A stretch of 64,000 nt of DNA from Cellulomonas terrae (GCF_007990265.1 NZ_BJWH01000004.1:62001-126000), one strand, 5' to 3'. Shown: positions 1 through 9,358, numbered from the stretch's first letter. Notes: generated by a model from the letters alone, not told the origin. Numbers and translations are program-made.

Positions 1-2379
1 TGGGCGCAGGCGCCGTACGGCTCCAAGGCGGAGGTCGATGCGGCCTACCTCCGGCTCGTCGACCGCTCCCTGGACCCCGCCCGGACGGCCGCGCTGCGGG
101 TCGGCGTCGCCAGCCACAACCTGTTCCACGTCGCCGCGGCGCACCTGCTCGCGCAGCGCCGGGGGGTCGGCGAGGCGCTCGACGTCGAGATGCTCCAGGG
201 CATGGCGCCGGCCCAGGCGCGTGCGGTGCGGGACGAGGTCGGCGCGGTGCTCCTGTACACGCCGGTGGTCGCCCGGCACGACTTCGACGTCGCGATCTCC
301 TACCTCGTGCGCCGCCTGGAGGAGAACTCCGCGAGCCAGAACTTCCTGCACGCGCTCTTCGCGGAGGACGCCGCGATGGACGCCCAGGAGGAGGCGTTCC
401 GCGTCGCCTTCCGCGACCGGGACGAGCCGTCGACCGCAGCGCGACGTGCGGCGCGACCGCCTGCCGACGCGGCCGGGTCGATCCCGTTCGCCAACACCCC
501 CGACACCGATCCGGCCGTCGGGGTCGCCCGTGCCTGGGCTCGTGGCCTCGTGGCGCGGGACGTGCCGGTGCCGGACGGAGCGGTGACGGTGTCCACGACG
601 GACGAGGTCGACGCGGTCGTCGCGCGAGCGGCCTCGGCGCTCCCCGGCTGGGCCGCGACACCGCCCGCGGACCGCGCCCGAGCACTCCACGCGGTCGCCG
701 TCGCGCTGGAGGACGCGCGCGCGGACCTCGTCGCGACGATGGTCCACGAGACCGGCAAGACCGTCGCGGAGGCCGACCCGGAGGTCAGCGAGGCCGTCGA
801 CTTCGCCCGCTACTACGCCGACCGAGCGGCCGAGCTCGCCGACGGCACCGTCCCCGGCGCGGTGCACCGCCCCGCCGGCCTCACCGTCGTCACCCCGCCG
901 TGGAACTTCCCGGTGGCGATCCCGGTCGGCTCGGTCCTGGCCTCGCTCGCCGCCGGGAGCCCGGTGCTGGTCAAGCCGGCGCCCCAGGCGCCGCGGTGCG
1001 GACAGGTCGCGATGGCCGCGATCCGGCGTGGGCTCGACGAGGCCGGGGCGCCCGGCGGCATCCTCACGGTCGTGCTGAGCCCCGAGGGAGACGTCGGGCG
1101 ACGGCTGGTCACCCACCCCGACGTCGCCCGCGTCATCCTCACCGGCTCCATCGAGACCGCGCAGCTGTTCGCCGGCTGGCGGTCCGACCTCGACGTCCTC
1201 GCCGAGACCTCCGGCAAGAACGCGCTGGTCATCACGCCGTCCGCCGACGTGGACCTCGCCGTCGCCGACCTGGTGCGGTCCGCGTTCGGGCACGCCGGGC
1301 AGAAGTGCTCCGCGGCGTCCCTGGCGATCCTCGTCGGCTCGGCGGGCCGCTCCGACAGGTTGCGCCGCCAGCTCGCCGACGCCGTGGCGTCCCTGCGCGT
1401 CGGCCCGGCAACGGACCTCGGCACCTCCGTCGGCCCCCTGACCGAGCCCGCGTCCGGCAAGCTCCTGCGCGCCCTCACCACGCTCGACCCGGGGGAGTCG
1501 TGGCTGGTCGCCCCGCGGCAGCTGGACGAGGAGGGCCGCCTGTGGAGCCCCGGGGTGAAGCACGGCGTCGCACCCGGGTCGTGGTTCCACACCACGGAGT
1601 GCTTCGGTCCCGTGCTCGGCATCATGCGCGTCCAGACCCTCGACGAGGCGATCGACCTGCAGAACGCCGTCGCGTTCGGCCTCACCGGTGGGCTGCACTC
1701 CCTCGACGAGGGCGAGATCGAGCACTGGCTGGACCGCGTCGAGGTGGGCAACGCGTACGTCAACCGGCACATCACCGGGGCGATCGTGCAGCGCCAGCCG
1801 TTCGGTGGGTGGAAGGCGTCGACCGTCGGTCCCGGTGCCAAGGCCGGCGGACCGCACTACGTCGCGCAGATCGGAGACTGGCAGGACTCCGCCGACGTCC
1901 CGCAGGACGACGCCGCCTGGCTGGCCTGGGCCCAGGCAGACGACGCCCGCGTCTGGGCAGACGAGCTCTCGCGGGAGCACGACCCGTCCGGGCTGCGCGT
2001 CGAGTCCAACGTCCTGCGCTATCGGCGCGTCCCGCAGCTGACCGTCCGCACCGGCTCCGACGCTCCCGCCCGGGAGGTCGACCGCGTCTGCCATGCGGCA
2101 CGGACCGCCGGGGTCCACGTGACGGTCAGCGATGTGTCCGGCGAGTCCCACGAGGCGTTCGCCGCGCGGGTCCGGTCCGGTGCGGTGACCGGCCGTATCC
2201 GGGTCGTCGGCTCGGCACCCGGCCTGCGCGACGCCGCGGCGACCCGCGTCGGCGAGGTCACCGTGCTCGACGGGCCCGTGCTCGCCAGCGGAGCGCGGGA
2301 GCTGCTCACGGTCGTGCGGGAGCAGGCCGTGAGCCGCACGCTGCACCGCTTCGGGCACGTGCCGCCCCCGACGGACTGA
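1..2379 (+). CDS. Proline dehydrogenase / delta-1-pyrroline-5-carboxylate dehydrogenase, 3' part
   Basis: The reading frame is open from base 1, so the 5' end lies outside the window; 792 residues are visible. The first ~125 residues match the C-terminal part of a proline dehydrogenase barrel (VASHN, then a typical EMLQGMAP segment and the RRLEEN motif). The rest is an aldehyde dehydrogenase of the P5C dehydrogenase type, with a general-base Glu in AETSGKN (about residue 402) and a nucleophilic Cys in GQKCSAA (codon at 1306). Such bifunctional proteins oxidise proline to glutamate with FAD and NAD in the cytoplasm. There is no sign of a frameshift. A strong hairpin follows directly, so the gene ends its transcript here. 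The family assignment is firm; whether an N-terminal DNA-binding domain exists cannot be seen. Confidence 0.93.
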   Translation, partial: WAQAPYGSKAEVDAAYLRLVDRSLDPARTAALRVGVASHNLFHVAAAHLLAQRRGVGEALDVEMLQGMAPAQARAVRDEVGAVLLYTPVVARHDFDVAISYLVRRLEENSASQNFLHALFAEDAAMDAQEEAFRVAFRDRDEPSTAARRAARPPADAAGSIPFANTPDTDPAVGVARAWARGLVARDVPVPDGAVTVSTTDEVDAVVARAASALPGWAATPPADRARALHAVAVALEDARADLVATMVHETGKTVAEADPEVSEAVDFARYYADRAAELADGTVPGAVHRPAGLTVVTPPWNFPVAIPVGSVLASLAAGSPVLVKPAPQAPRCGQVAMAAIRRGLDEAGAPGGILTVVLSPEGDVGRRLVTHPDVARVILTGSIETAQLFAGWRSDLDVLAETSGKNALVITPSADVDLAVADLVRSAFGHAGQKCSAASLAILVGSAGRSDRLRRQLADAVASLRVGPATDLGTSVGPLTEPASGKLLRALTTLDPGESWLVAPRQLDEEGRLWSPGVKHGVAPGSWFHTTECFGPVLGIMRVQTLDEAIDLQNAVAFGLTGGLHSLDEGEIEHWLDRVEVGNAYVNRHITGAIVQRQPFGGWKASTVGPGAKAGGPHYVAQIGDWQDSADVPQDDAAWLAWAQADDARVWADELSREHDPSGLRVESNVLRYRRVPQLTVRTGSDAPAREVDRVCHAARTAGVHVTVSDVSGESHEAFAARVRSGAVTGRIRVVGSAPGLRDAAATRVGEVTVLDGPVLASGARELLTVVREQAVSRTLHRFGHVPPPTD

Positions 2380-2385
2380 GACGTG

Positions 2386-2423
2386 CAGGAGGGCCCGGCG
2401 GGATGTCCCGCCGGGCCCTCCTG
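2386..2423. terminator. Bidirectional terminator hairpin between putA-like gene and lacI-type gene
   Basis: A perfect 17-bp inverted repeat (2386-2402 and 2407-2423) with a 4-nt loop lies between two convergent stop codons at 2379 and 2431. It has no long T tract, as is common in high-GC actinobacteria, and could serve both strands. Confidence 0.8.
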
Positions 2424-2430
2424 GGTCCCG

Positions 2431-3471
2431 CTACGCCGAGGCGCGGATGACGAGCTCCGGCGCGAAGATCAGTGGCGGCGACGGCGGCGCACCGTTCAGC
2501 TGGTCCAGGAGACGGGCGCCGGCAGCGCGAGCCATCGCGACGACCGGCTGGATCACGCTGGTCAGCGGGGGAGTGGTCGACGCCGCGACCCCGAGGTTGT
2601 CGTACCCGACGACGGCAACGTCCCCCGGGACGTCCTTGCCGTGCTCGGCCAGCACGCTGAGCGCACCGGCCGCCATCAGGTCGGACGCGATGAAGATCCC
2701 GTCGACGTCGGGGAACCGCGCGAGCAGCTCGCGGACGGCGATCGTGCCCGAGGCCATCGTGAAGTCCCCGCGCACCACCGCGTCGTCCGACATCCCCGCG
2801 GCCCGGATCGCGGTGCGCCAGCCGGTGAGCCGGTCGATGCCGGCAGACATGTCCGCCGGACCGGCGATCGTCGCGATGCGCCGGCAGCCCCGGTCGATGA
2901 GGCGCTGGGTGGCCAGCCGGCCACCCTCGACGTTGTCCGTGTCGACGTACTGGACGTCCCGCTCGTCCGCGGACAGCGGCCGCCCGACGAACACGTTCGG
3001 CACGCGACTGATCTGCAGCGCGCGGTCGAGCTCGTCGTTCGCGTGGTGCGACACGACGATCGCACCGTCGACGTGCCCGTTGCGCAGGTAGCGGACCGTG
3101 CGCTCGCTCTCGCCCGGACGGGCGATGACCAGCACGACCTGCATGTCCGAGTCCGCGAGCGAGCTGCTCAGCCCGTTCAGGGTGCCCGCGAAGAACGGGT
3201 CGGACAGAACCCGCTCGTCGGGCTCGGGCACCACGAGAGCGATCGAGTCCGTGCGCTTGGTGACCAGCGAGCGGGCAGCGCGGTTCGGGGTGTACCCGAG
3301 GTCGGTCACCGCGGCCTCGACCGAGGCGAGAGCCTCGGGAGACACACGCAGACCGCCGTTGATGGCGCGGGAGGCTGTTGAGCGTGAGACACCGGCGCGC
3401 TCGGCGACCTGCTCGAGCGTCGGCGCGGCGGGCCGCGCGGGGTCCACGTGGACCGGGATGTTGTCGACCAC
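2431..3471 (-). CDS. LacI family transcriptional regulator
   Basis: 346 aa, GTG start with a GGAGGG ribosome site about 10 nt upstream. Residues ~18-42 form a LacI helix-turn-helix (TLEQVAERAGVS followed by the recognition helix STASRAIN), and the rest is a periplasmic-binding-protein-like effector domain of normal length. It lies just downstream of a sugar ABC transporter operon on the same strand but behind a strong hairpin, so it is probably a local sugar-responsive repressor with its own or reduced expression. The likely operator is the CelR-like palindrome at 7056-7069. The effector is not known; cellobiose or another plant oligosaccharide is a guess from the operator type. Confidence 0.9.
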   Translation of the reverse strand: MVDNIPVHVDPARPAAPTLEQVAERAGVSRSTASRAINGGLRVSPEALASVEAAVTDLGYTPNRAARSLVTKRTDSIALVVPEPDERVLSDPFFAGTLNGLSSSLADSDMQVVLVIARPGESERTVRYLRNGHVDGAIVVSHHANDELDRALQISRVPNVFVGRPLSADERDVQYVDTDNVEGGRLATQRLIDRGCRRIATIAGPADMSAGIDRLTGWRTAIRAAGMSDDAVVRGDFTMASGTIAVRELLARFPDVDGIFIASDLMAAGALSVLAEHGKDVPGDVAVVGYDNLGVAASTTPPLTSVIQPVVAMARAAGARLLDQLNGAPPSPPLIFAPELVIRASA

Positions 3472-3519
3472 CGTTGGTCTTCCCTCCTGTGGCTGCCGAG
3501 GCAGCGATGACTAGCTGGT

Positions 3520-3564
3520 GATGGGAAAGGCGGGGTGCTGGGGTAGCACCCCGCCCTTCCCATC
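3520..3564 (-). terminator. Terminator after the sugar ABC transporter operon
   Basis: A 20-bp inverted repeat with a single mismatch (3520-3539 and 3545-3564) and a 5-nt loop. It sits between the last permease stop (3609) and the LacI start (3471), so it should separate the operon from the regulator. Confidence 0.8.
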
Positions 3565-3608
3565 CGCCGGGCTCACGCCCGGGGCGTGCCACGAACAGTG
3601 TGCGCGGA

Positions 3609-4523
3609 TCAGCCCTTGACGGCACCCTGCATGATGCCGGCGACGAGCTGACGCCCGGCGATGAAGAACAGGATGATGAGCGGGATCGTGGAGACGGTGA
3701 CGCCCGCCATGATCAGCGACATGTCCTTGAAGTACGACGCCTGCAGCAGCTGGATGGCCACGGGCAGGGTCGGGTTCTGGTTGCCCAGGACGATGAACGG
3801 CCAGAAGAAGTTCGTCCACGAGGCGACGAACGTGAACAGGCCGAGCATGACGGCCGCGGGACGCGCCGCCGGCAGGGCGATGTGCCAGAACGTCCGGATC
3901 ATCGACGCACCGTCGACGCGTGCGGCCTCGACGAGTTCGTAGGGCAGCGCCGACTCGAGGTACTGCGTCATCCAGAAGACACCGAACGCGGTGACCAGAC
4001 CCGGGACGATGACCGCGATGAGCTTGCCGGTCCACCCGAACTCGGACATCAGGATGAACAGCGGGACGATGCCCAGCTGCGTCGGCACGGCGGTCGTGGC
4101 GATGACGAACACGAGCAGGGCGTTGCGCCCACGGAAGCGCAGCTTGGAGAAGGAGAACCCGGCGAGCGTCGAGAACAGCACCACGGACAGCGAGGTGACG
4201 ACGCCCACGATGATCGAGTTCGACAGCGCCTTCCAGAACTGGATGTCGCCGTTGAGGACCTTGCCGACGTTGGTGAAGAACTCGCCCTGCGGGATGAGCG
4301 ACGGGATCGGGTTCTGCGCGATGTAGACCGAGTTCGACGACGCCAGCAGGAAGGCGTAGTACAGCGGAGCGATCGCCAGGACCACCGCGATGCCCAGCAG
4401 GGTGTACGTGACCCAGCCCGGGCGGCGATCGGAGCCCGCCGCCGTCGAGCGGCTGCGGCCGGCGGCACGAGCGGCACCGCGGCCGGCGGTCTGCCGGATG
4501 ACCGGCAGCGAGGGGGCGCTCAT
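3609..4523 (-). CDS. Carbohydrate ABC transporter permease (MalG type)
   Basis: 304 aa. I chose the ATG at 4523 because it overlaps the stop of the preceding permease gene in an ATGA junction; the open frame runs further upstream without a good start. About six membrane segments follow a cytoplasmic N-terminal tail, and the EAA loop (EAARVDGASMIRTFW) that contacts the ATPase lies in the second half. It forms the second membrane half of a CUT1 sugar importer with the neighbouring permease and lipoprotein. No ATPase gene is present here; such systems often share one MsiK-like ATPase encoded elsewhere. The substrate is not determined. Confidence 0.93.
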   Translation of the reverse strand: MSAPSLPVIRQTAGRGAARAAGRSRSTAAGSDRRPGWVTYTLLGIAVVLAIAPLYYAFLLASSNSVYIAQNPIPSLIPQGEFFTNVGKVLNGDIQFWKALSNSIIVGVVTSLSVVLFSTLAGFSFSKLRFRGRNALLVFVIATTAVPTQLGIVPLFILMSEFGWTGKLIAVIVPGLVTAFGVFWMTQYLESALPYELVEAARVDGASMIRTFWHIALPAARPAAVMLGLFTFVASWTNFFWPFIVLGNQNPTLPVAIQLLQASYFKDMSLIMAGVTVSTIPLIILFFIAGRQLVAGIMQGAVKG

Positions 4524-5527
4524 CGGGAAACCTTCTTCCGCTTGGTCGTCGACGAGTCGGACGAGATCTTGCGCGTGATCGAGAAGTTGATGATGCCGAT
4601 GATCACGATGATGAGGAACAGGATCCATGCGACCGCGGACGCACGTCCGAAGCTCTTCTGGTTACCCCAGCCGAGCTCGTAGATGTACATGGTCGCCGTC
4701 ATCCACTGGCGGCTCGGGCCACCCTGGCCGGTCTGGTCGAACAGACGCGGCTCGTCGAAGATCTGCAGGCCACCGATGGTCGACGTGATGACCACGAAGA
4801 TGATCGTGGGGCGCAGCATCGGGATGGTGACGGAGAAGAACTGCCTCACGCGCGTGGCACCGTCCAGGACGGCCGCCTCGTACAGGTCCTTCGGGATCGC
4901 CTGCATCGCGGCGAGCAGGATCAGCGTGTTGTAGCCGGTCCAGCGGAAGTCGACCATCGTCGCGATCGCGATGTGGCTGGGCAGGACCTGCGCGTGCCAG
5001 CCGATCGGGTCGATCCCGACGTAGCCGAGGACCGTGTTGATGAGGCCGGACTTGTCGGCGAAGAGCTTGCCGAAGATGAGGCTGACCGCGACGGGCGCGA
5101 CGACGTAGGGCAGCAGCACGCCCATGCGCCAGAAGGTGCGTGCACGCAGGTTCGCGTCGAGGAGCGCCGCGAGCACGATCGCGATGGTCAGCTGCGGGAC
5201 GGTCGACAGGAAGAAGATGCTGAAGGTGTTGCGCAGGCTCTTCCAGAAGTTGGGCTCCTGGACGACGAAGAGGTAGTTCTCGAAGCCGACGAAGGCACCC
5301 TTGCCCCCGATCAGGTTCCAGTCGTGGACGGACACGTAGGCCGTGTACACGAGGGGGAACAGACCCGTCAGGGCGAAGAGGATGAAGAACGGCGAGATGT
5401 AGAGGTACGGCGAGACCTTGACGTCCCAGCGACCGAGGGTCTGGCTGAAGCCGACCCGACGCGGGGCGCGCTCGGGGTCGCGCAGGCGACCGCTGTCGAG
5501 CTGAGGTGGGGTGGTGGAGGTGGCCAT
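4520..5527 (-). CDS. Sugar ABC transporter permease (MalF type)
   Basis: 335 aa, ATG start with an AAGGA ribosome site. There are about six membrane helices and an EAA loop (EAAVLDGATRVRQFF) typical of CUT1 permeases. It pairs with the downstream permease by a 4-nt overlap, which suggests translational coupling. Upstream lies the binding-protein gene, separated by a strong hairpin that may lower permease expression relative to the binding protein. Confidence 0.93.
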   Translation of the reverse strand: MATSTTPPQLDSGRLRDPERAPRRVGFSQTLGRWDVKVSPYLYISPFFILFALTGLFPLVYTAYVSVHDWNLIGGKGAFVGFENYLFVVQEPNFWKSLRNTFSIFFLSTVPQLTIAIVLAALLDANLRARTFWRMGVLLPYVVAPVAVSLIFGKLFADKSGLINTVLGYVGIDPIGWHAQVLPSHIAIATMVDFRWTGYNTLILLAAMQAIPKDLYEAAVLDGATRVRQFFSVTIPMLRPTIIFVVITSTIGGLQIFDEPRLFDQTGQGGPSRQWMTATMYIYELGWGNQKSFGRASAVAWILFLIIVIIGIINFSITRKISSDSSTTKRKKVSR

Positions 5528-5566
5528 CAGGTGTCCTTCGTGGCGGTGGTCAGGAGCCTACGCTGG

Positions 5567-5606
5567 CAGGGCCGGGCCGATGGATTGACCCATCGGCCCG
5601 GCCCTG
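5567..5606 (-). terminator. Intercistronic hairpin between binding protein and permease genes
   Basis: A perfect 17-bp inverted repeat (5567-5583 and 5590-5606) with a 6-nt loop lies inside the operon. It may act as a partial terminator or as a 3' stabiliser of the binding-protein message; both uses are known for binding-protein-dependent operons. Confidence 0.7.
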
Positions 5607-5615
5607 TGGCGTGCG

Positions 5616-6917
5616 TCAGCCGAGCGCGTTGACCGCGGCGACGAAGGTGTCCCACTGTGCGGCGGGGTCACCGCCGTTGACGTCGACCTCGGTCAGGGCC
5701 GACTGCATCGCGTCGTTGACGGCGAAGTAGTTCGGGCCCTTGAACGGGGCGATGATGCCCTTGGCGCGGTTGGCCAGGATCTGGCCGGCCGGGGCGTTGT
5801 TGAAGAACGCGTTCGTGGAGCTGAGCAGCTCGTCCGAGGCGAGCGCCTCGACCTGGCTCGGGAACGTGCCCTTGTTCTTGTACGCCTGGATCTGCTGCTC
5901 CGGGGCGGTGAGCCACGCGGCGAGCTTCTTGGCCTCCTCGGCGTGCTTGCTCTGCGCGGGGACGGTCAGGAACGAGCCGCCCCAGTTGCCGGCGCCGCCG
6001 GGGAAGACGTCCGCGATGTCCCAGCCGGTCACGCCGGCCGAGTTGCCCTCGATGACACCGAGCATCCAGCCCGGGGCCAGCATGGTCGCGAAGCCGTCCG
6101 TCTGGAACGAGGCGGTCCAGTCGTCGCTCCACTGGCCGAGGTGCGCCGACAGGTTGTCGGTGACGGAGGCGGTGGTGACGGCGTCGTAGATCGCCTTCAC
6201 CTCGGGGTTCTCGGCGGCGATGATCGTGCCGTCGTTCTCCTCGTAGGCGTTCTCGACCTGGTTGATCATGCCCTGGTAGATGGCACCGGCAGCGTCGAAG
6301 AACGGCTTGCCCGTGGCCTCGGTGTAGCGCTTGCCGAACGCGAAGTAGTCCTCCCACGTGGCGTCGGCGCCACCGAGCTCGGCAGCGACCTCCTCACGGG
6401 TGGAGGGCAGGCCGGCCGCGGCGAGCAGGTCGCCGCGGAACGCGATGGCCTCCGGGCCGATGTCCGTGCCGTAGCCGAGCAGGATGCCGTCGGGCGTCGT
6501 GGCCTGCGCGACCTTCCAGTCGAGCCAGCGGCCCTCGAGGGCCGGGTCCGTCAGGTCGGTGAACTTCTCCGGGTACTGCATGAGCTCGGGGAGCCAGTCG
6601 ATCTCGATCATCTCGATGTCCGAGGCGCCCGAACCCGACGCGAGACGCGTGTTCAGGTTGTCGCGGGCCTCGTTCGAGGTCGCGGCCTTCTTGTTCTCGA
6701 TCGTGATGCCGGGGTTCTCGGCCTCGTACGCGGCGAACATCTCGTCCGTGTAGCCGGGCTCGTTGAACGTGCCGAGCGTCAGGGTGATGTTCTCGGATCC
6801 GCCGTCGGAACCGTCGTCGCTGGGCGTCTCCGCGTTGCCGGAGCAAGCGGTGGCGAGGAGGGCGATGCCCGTGACCCCCGCCGCGGCCGCCCACATCTTG
6901 CTGGTGGTCTTGCGCAC
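5616..6917 (-). CDS. Sugar ABC transporter substrate-binding lipoprotein
   Basis: 433 aa, GTG start with a GGGAG ribosome site. It has a charged N-terminus, a hydrophobic stretch and a lipobox LATAC with lipidated Cys25, then a Gly/Ser/Asp linker. The mature part is an extracellular solute-binding protein of the CUT1 (family 1) type. It is the first gene of the transporter operon, and its upstream region holds a CelR-like operator, so it is probably repressed by a LacI-family protein. The ligand cannot be read from the sequence. Confidence 0.92.
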   Translation of the reverse strand: MRKTTSKMWAAAAGVTGIALLATACSGNAETPSDDGSDGGSENITLTLGTFNEPGYTDEMFAAYEAENPGITIENKKAATSNEARDNLNTRLASGSGASDIEMIEIDWLPELMQYPEKFTDLTDPALEGRWLDWKVAQATTPDGILLGYGTDIGPEAIAFRGDLLAAAGLPSTREEVAAELGGADATWEDYFAFGKRYTEATGKPFFDAAGAIYQGMINQVENAYEENDGTIIAAENPEVKAIYDAVTTASVTDNLSAHLGQWSDDWTASFQTDGFATMLAPGWMLGVIEGNSAGVTGWDIADVFPGGAGNWGGSFLTVPAQSKHAEEAKKLAAWLTAPEQQIQAYKNKGTFPSQVEALASDELLSSTNAFFNNAPAGQILANRAKGIIAPFKGPNYFAVNDAMQSALTEVDVNGGDPAAQWDTFVAAVNALG

Positions 6918-7055
6918 TGTGACTCCCTTGTCAGTCGGACGGCGTCCTCGCCGTACCCCTAGGGCACCCGTCGTCCGCCCGCGGAAAGGGGGCGTGCGAA
7001 CATCGGGTTGGGCCGTGTGGACCCGGCGCGGTCACGTTCCCTTCCGCAGTGATTG

Positions 7056-7069
7056 CGGGAGCGTTCCCA
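7056..7069. promoter_or_regulatory. CelR-like LacI-family operator
   Basis: The sequence CGGGAGCGTTCCCA agrees at 12 of 14 positions with the CelR operator palindrome TGGGAGCGCTCCCA of Thermobifida fusca and relatives. It lies about 140 nt upstream of the binding-protein start. The two palindrome halves differ only at the centre and at the outer base. Binding by the LacI protein at 2431-3471 is inferred. Confidence 0.6.
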
Positions 7070-7205
7070 CGCGCTGCGGAGTACTGTCGTCGGCGCCTCA
7101 CCGAGTGTCAAGGACGGTGAGTGGGGGAAATGCCGTGGTAGCGATCCCACACCAGCGTTTCTGCAGGTCAGAGCAATATGGACATCGGTCCGTGTTACCG
7201 AATCG

Positions 7206-7748
7206 TTACGGCTGCGGAGCCTGTCCGTAACCATCGCCCGAGCCGCCGCCCCGACCGTCGATCCACTCGCGCGCGACGCCCTGCTCGACCTCCAGCGCGG
7301 ACCGGATCGCGCCGGCCGCCGCCTGCTCGATCGCGGACGCGAAGAGCGGCACCGTGGCGCGGAGCTCGCCGTCGTAGGTGACCGTCGTCGAACCGGCGCC
7401 GGTCGGGGTCAGGGCGGTGCGCCCGCTGAGCCGGACAGGGGCGCCGGCGATCTCCACGACGACGGTCCCGACGCGTGACCCGTCGGGCGCGGGCGCCTCC
7501 CACGCCTCGACCTGCCGCACGTCGATCCGGGTGCCGACGAAGCCCCGCAGGTGGGCGGGGATCTGGTCGGTGGGCAGCGCGCGCCGGGTCGTCACCGTGA
7601 ACGCGTCGTCCGCCGACCCGGTGATGTCCACGTGCTGCTCGAGAGCGCCGCTCGCGCGGACCTTCTGGTGCACGTACTCCGGGTCTGCCAGGAGCGACGC
7701 CGCGGCGTGCGCATCCGTCGGGAGGTCGAGAGTCACGCTCAGTCGCAC
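7206..7748 (-). CDS. DUF2505 domain-containing protein
   Basis: 180 aa. The whole protein matches the actinobacterial DUF2505 family, a START/SRPBCC-like fold expected to hold a hydrophobic ligand in the cytoplasm. There is no signal peptide or membrane helix; the C-terminus is a Gly-rich tail. It is divergent from the sensor kinase gene on the other side, with about 95 nt between. Its function is unknown. Confidence 0.85.
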   Translation of the reverse strand: MRLSVTLDLPTDAHAAASLLADPEYVHQKVRASGALEQHVDITGSADDAFTVTTRRALPTDQIPAHLRGFVGTRIDVRQVEAWEAPAPDGSRVGTVVVEIAGAPVRLSGRTALTPTGAGSTTVTYDGELRATVPLFASAIEQAAAGAIRSALEVEQGVAREWIDGRGGGSGDGYGQAPQP

Positions 7749-7835
7749 GGTGGGTCCTTCGGTGATCGAGTCGGTGGGTCAGAGGCTATCCGCCCACGTC
7801 CTGACCGTCCTGCTCATCACCGGTCCGCCGCCACC

Positions 7836-7841
7836 TACCCT
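7836..7841 (+). promoter_or_regulatory. -10 box of leaderless pdtaS promoter
   Basis: TACCCT ends 7 nt before the GTG at 7849. This spacing places the transcript start on the start codon and favours that GTG over the in-frame GTG at 7843. Confidence 0.55.
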
Positions 7842-7848
7842 GGTGCCC

Positions 7849-9330
7849 GTGTCCACGCTGAGCACCCTCGCCGCTCGATACGCCGCGCTCGATGCTCAGG
7901 ACCTGGAGTGGCTGCACCTCCTGGTCGGGGACTGGCAGGTGCTGTCCGACCTCGCGTTCGCCGACCTCGTGCTGTGGCTGCCCACGACGGACGGCGACTT
8001 CGTCGCGATCGCCCAGGCCCGCCCCTCGACCGGCGCGACCGTCCACTACGACGACGTCGTCGGGTCGAGCGCCCCGGAGGGCCAGCGGCCTCAGCTGCAG
8101 CGGTCGCTGGACGAGCGCGCCGCGCAACGCTCCCGCGAGCCGCGCTGGTTCGGGTCGTACGCGGTGCGCGAGGAGGCCGTGCCCGTGGTGCGCAGCGGCA
8201 AGGCGATCGCGGTGCTCGCGCGCCAGACCAACCTCGGTGGCGCGCGCACGCCCAGCCGGCTCGAGCTCAACTACGTCGAGGCGGCTGACGACGTCTTCGC
8301 GATGGTCGGTCGTGGGGAGTACCCGGCGCCCGACGCCCCCACCGGACCACGCCGCGGAGCCCCCCGTGTCGGGGACGGGCTGGTCCGTCTCAACTCCGAG
8401 GGCGAGGTCCTCTACGCGAGCCCCAACGCCCTGTCCTGCTTCCACCGGCTCGGTGTCGTCGGCGACCTCGTCGGGCGGTCGCTGGTCGAGGTGACCGCCG
8501 AGCTGATCGAGCAGCACGACACCGTCGACGAGTCGATGCCGCTCGTGCTGATGGGGCGGGCGCCCTGGCGTGTCGACGTCGAGGCCCGCGGCGTCGCGCT
8601 GTCGCTGCGCGCGGTCCCGCTGACCGAGCACGGCCAGCGGGTCGGCGCCGTGCTGCTGTGCCGCGACGTCTCGGAGCTGCGGCGCCGGGAGCGCGAGCTC
8701 ATCACCAAGGACGCCACGATCCGCGAGATCCATCACCGGGTGAAGAACAACCTCCAGACCGTCGCGGCCCTGCTGCGGCTCCAGTCCCGGCGCGTGGCGT
8801 CCCCCGAGGCCAAGGAGGCGCTCGGCGAGGCGATGCGCCGGGTCGCCACGATCGCGCTCGTGCACGAGACCCTGTCGCAGACGCTCGACGAGAGCGTGCC
8901 GTTCGACGATCTCGTCGGCCGCAGCCTGCGGCTCGCCGCGGACGTGGCGACCGAGGGTGCGCACGTGCGCACCCTCGTCCGGGGCTCGTTCGGCTCGATC
9001 CCCGCGGAGGACGCCACGGCGCTCGCGCTCATCCTGACCGAGCTGGTGACCAACGCGGTCGAGCACGGGTTCGAGGGGCGGGAGTCGGGGACGGTCGAGG
9101 TGATCGTCGAGCGGCAGGACGACGCGCTGCGGGTCGAGGTGGCCGACGACGGCTCCGGGCTGCCGACCGAGCGCGGGGCCGGGACCGGGCTCGGGACGCA
9201 GATCGTGTCGACCCTGGTGACCAACGAGATGCGCGGCACGATCGAGTGGGCGAGCCGGGAGGGCGGCGGGACGTCCGTGGTCATCGAGGCCCGGTTGCGT
9301 GGGCCCCGGGACGCCGCGGCTCTGATCTGA
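7849..9330 (+). CDS. pdtaS: PdtaS-like sensor histidine kinase
   Basis: 493 aa with the chosen GTG start, which gives the N-terminus MSTLSTLAARY typical of the family. Domain order: an N-terminal GAF-like sensor (~1-150), a PAS domain (~165-285), a HisKA_2 phosphoacceptor box (IHHRVKNNLQ, His295/His296), and an HATPase domain with N box ELVTNAVEHGF and G boxes DDGSGLP and GTGLG. There are no membrane helices, so it is cytosolic. In mycobacteria PdtaS phosphorylates the RNA-binding antiterminator PdtaR; no pdtaR lies in this window. A longer open frame upstream is not supported because it reads through the divergent DUF2505 gene. Confidence 0.88.
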   Translation: MSTLSTLAARYAALDAQDLEWLHLLVGDWQVLSDLAFADLVLWLPTTDGDFVAIAQARPSTGATVHYDDVVGSSAPEGQRPQLQRSLDERAAQRSREPRWFGSYAVREEAVPVVRSGKAIAVLARQTNLGGARTPSRLELNYVEAADDVFAMVGRGEYPAPDAPTGPRRGAPRVGDGLVRLNSEGEVLYASPNALSCFHRLGVVGDLVGRSLVEVTAELIEQHDTVDESMPLVLMGRAPWRVDVEARGVALSLRAVPLTEHGQRVGAVLLCRDVSELRRRERELITKDATIREIHHRVKNNLQTVAALLRLQSRRVASPEAKEALGEAMRRVATIALVHETLSQTLDESVPFDDLVGRSLRLAADVATEGAHVRTLVRGSFGSIPAEDATALALILTELVTNAVEHGFEGRESGTVEVIVERQDDALRVEVADDGSGLPTERGAGTGLGTQIVSTLVTNEMRGTIEWASREGGGTSVVIEARLRGPRDAAALI

Positions 9331-9358
9331 GCCTGCCGTCCCGTCGCCGGACGCGACT

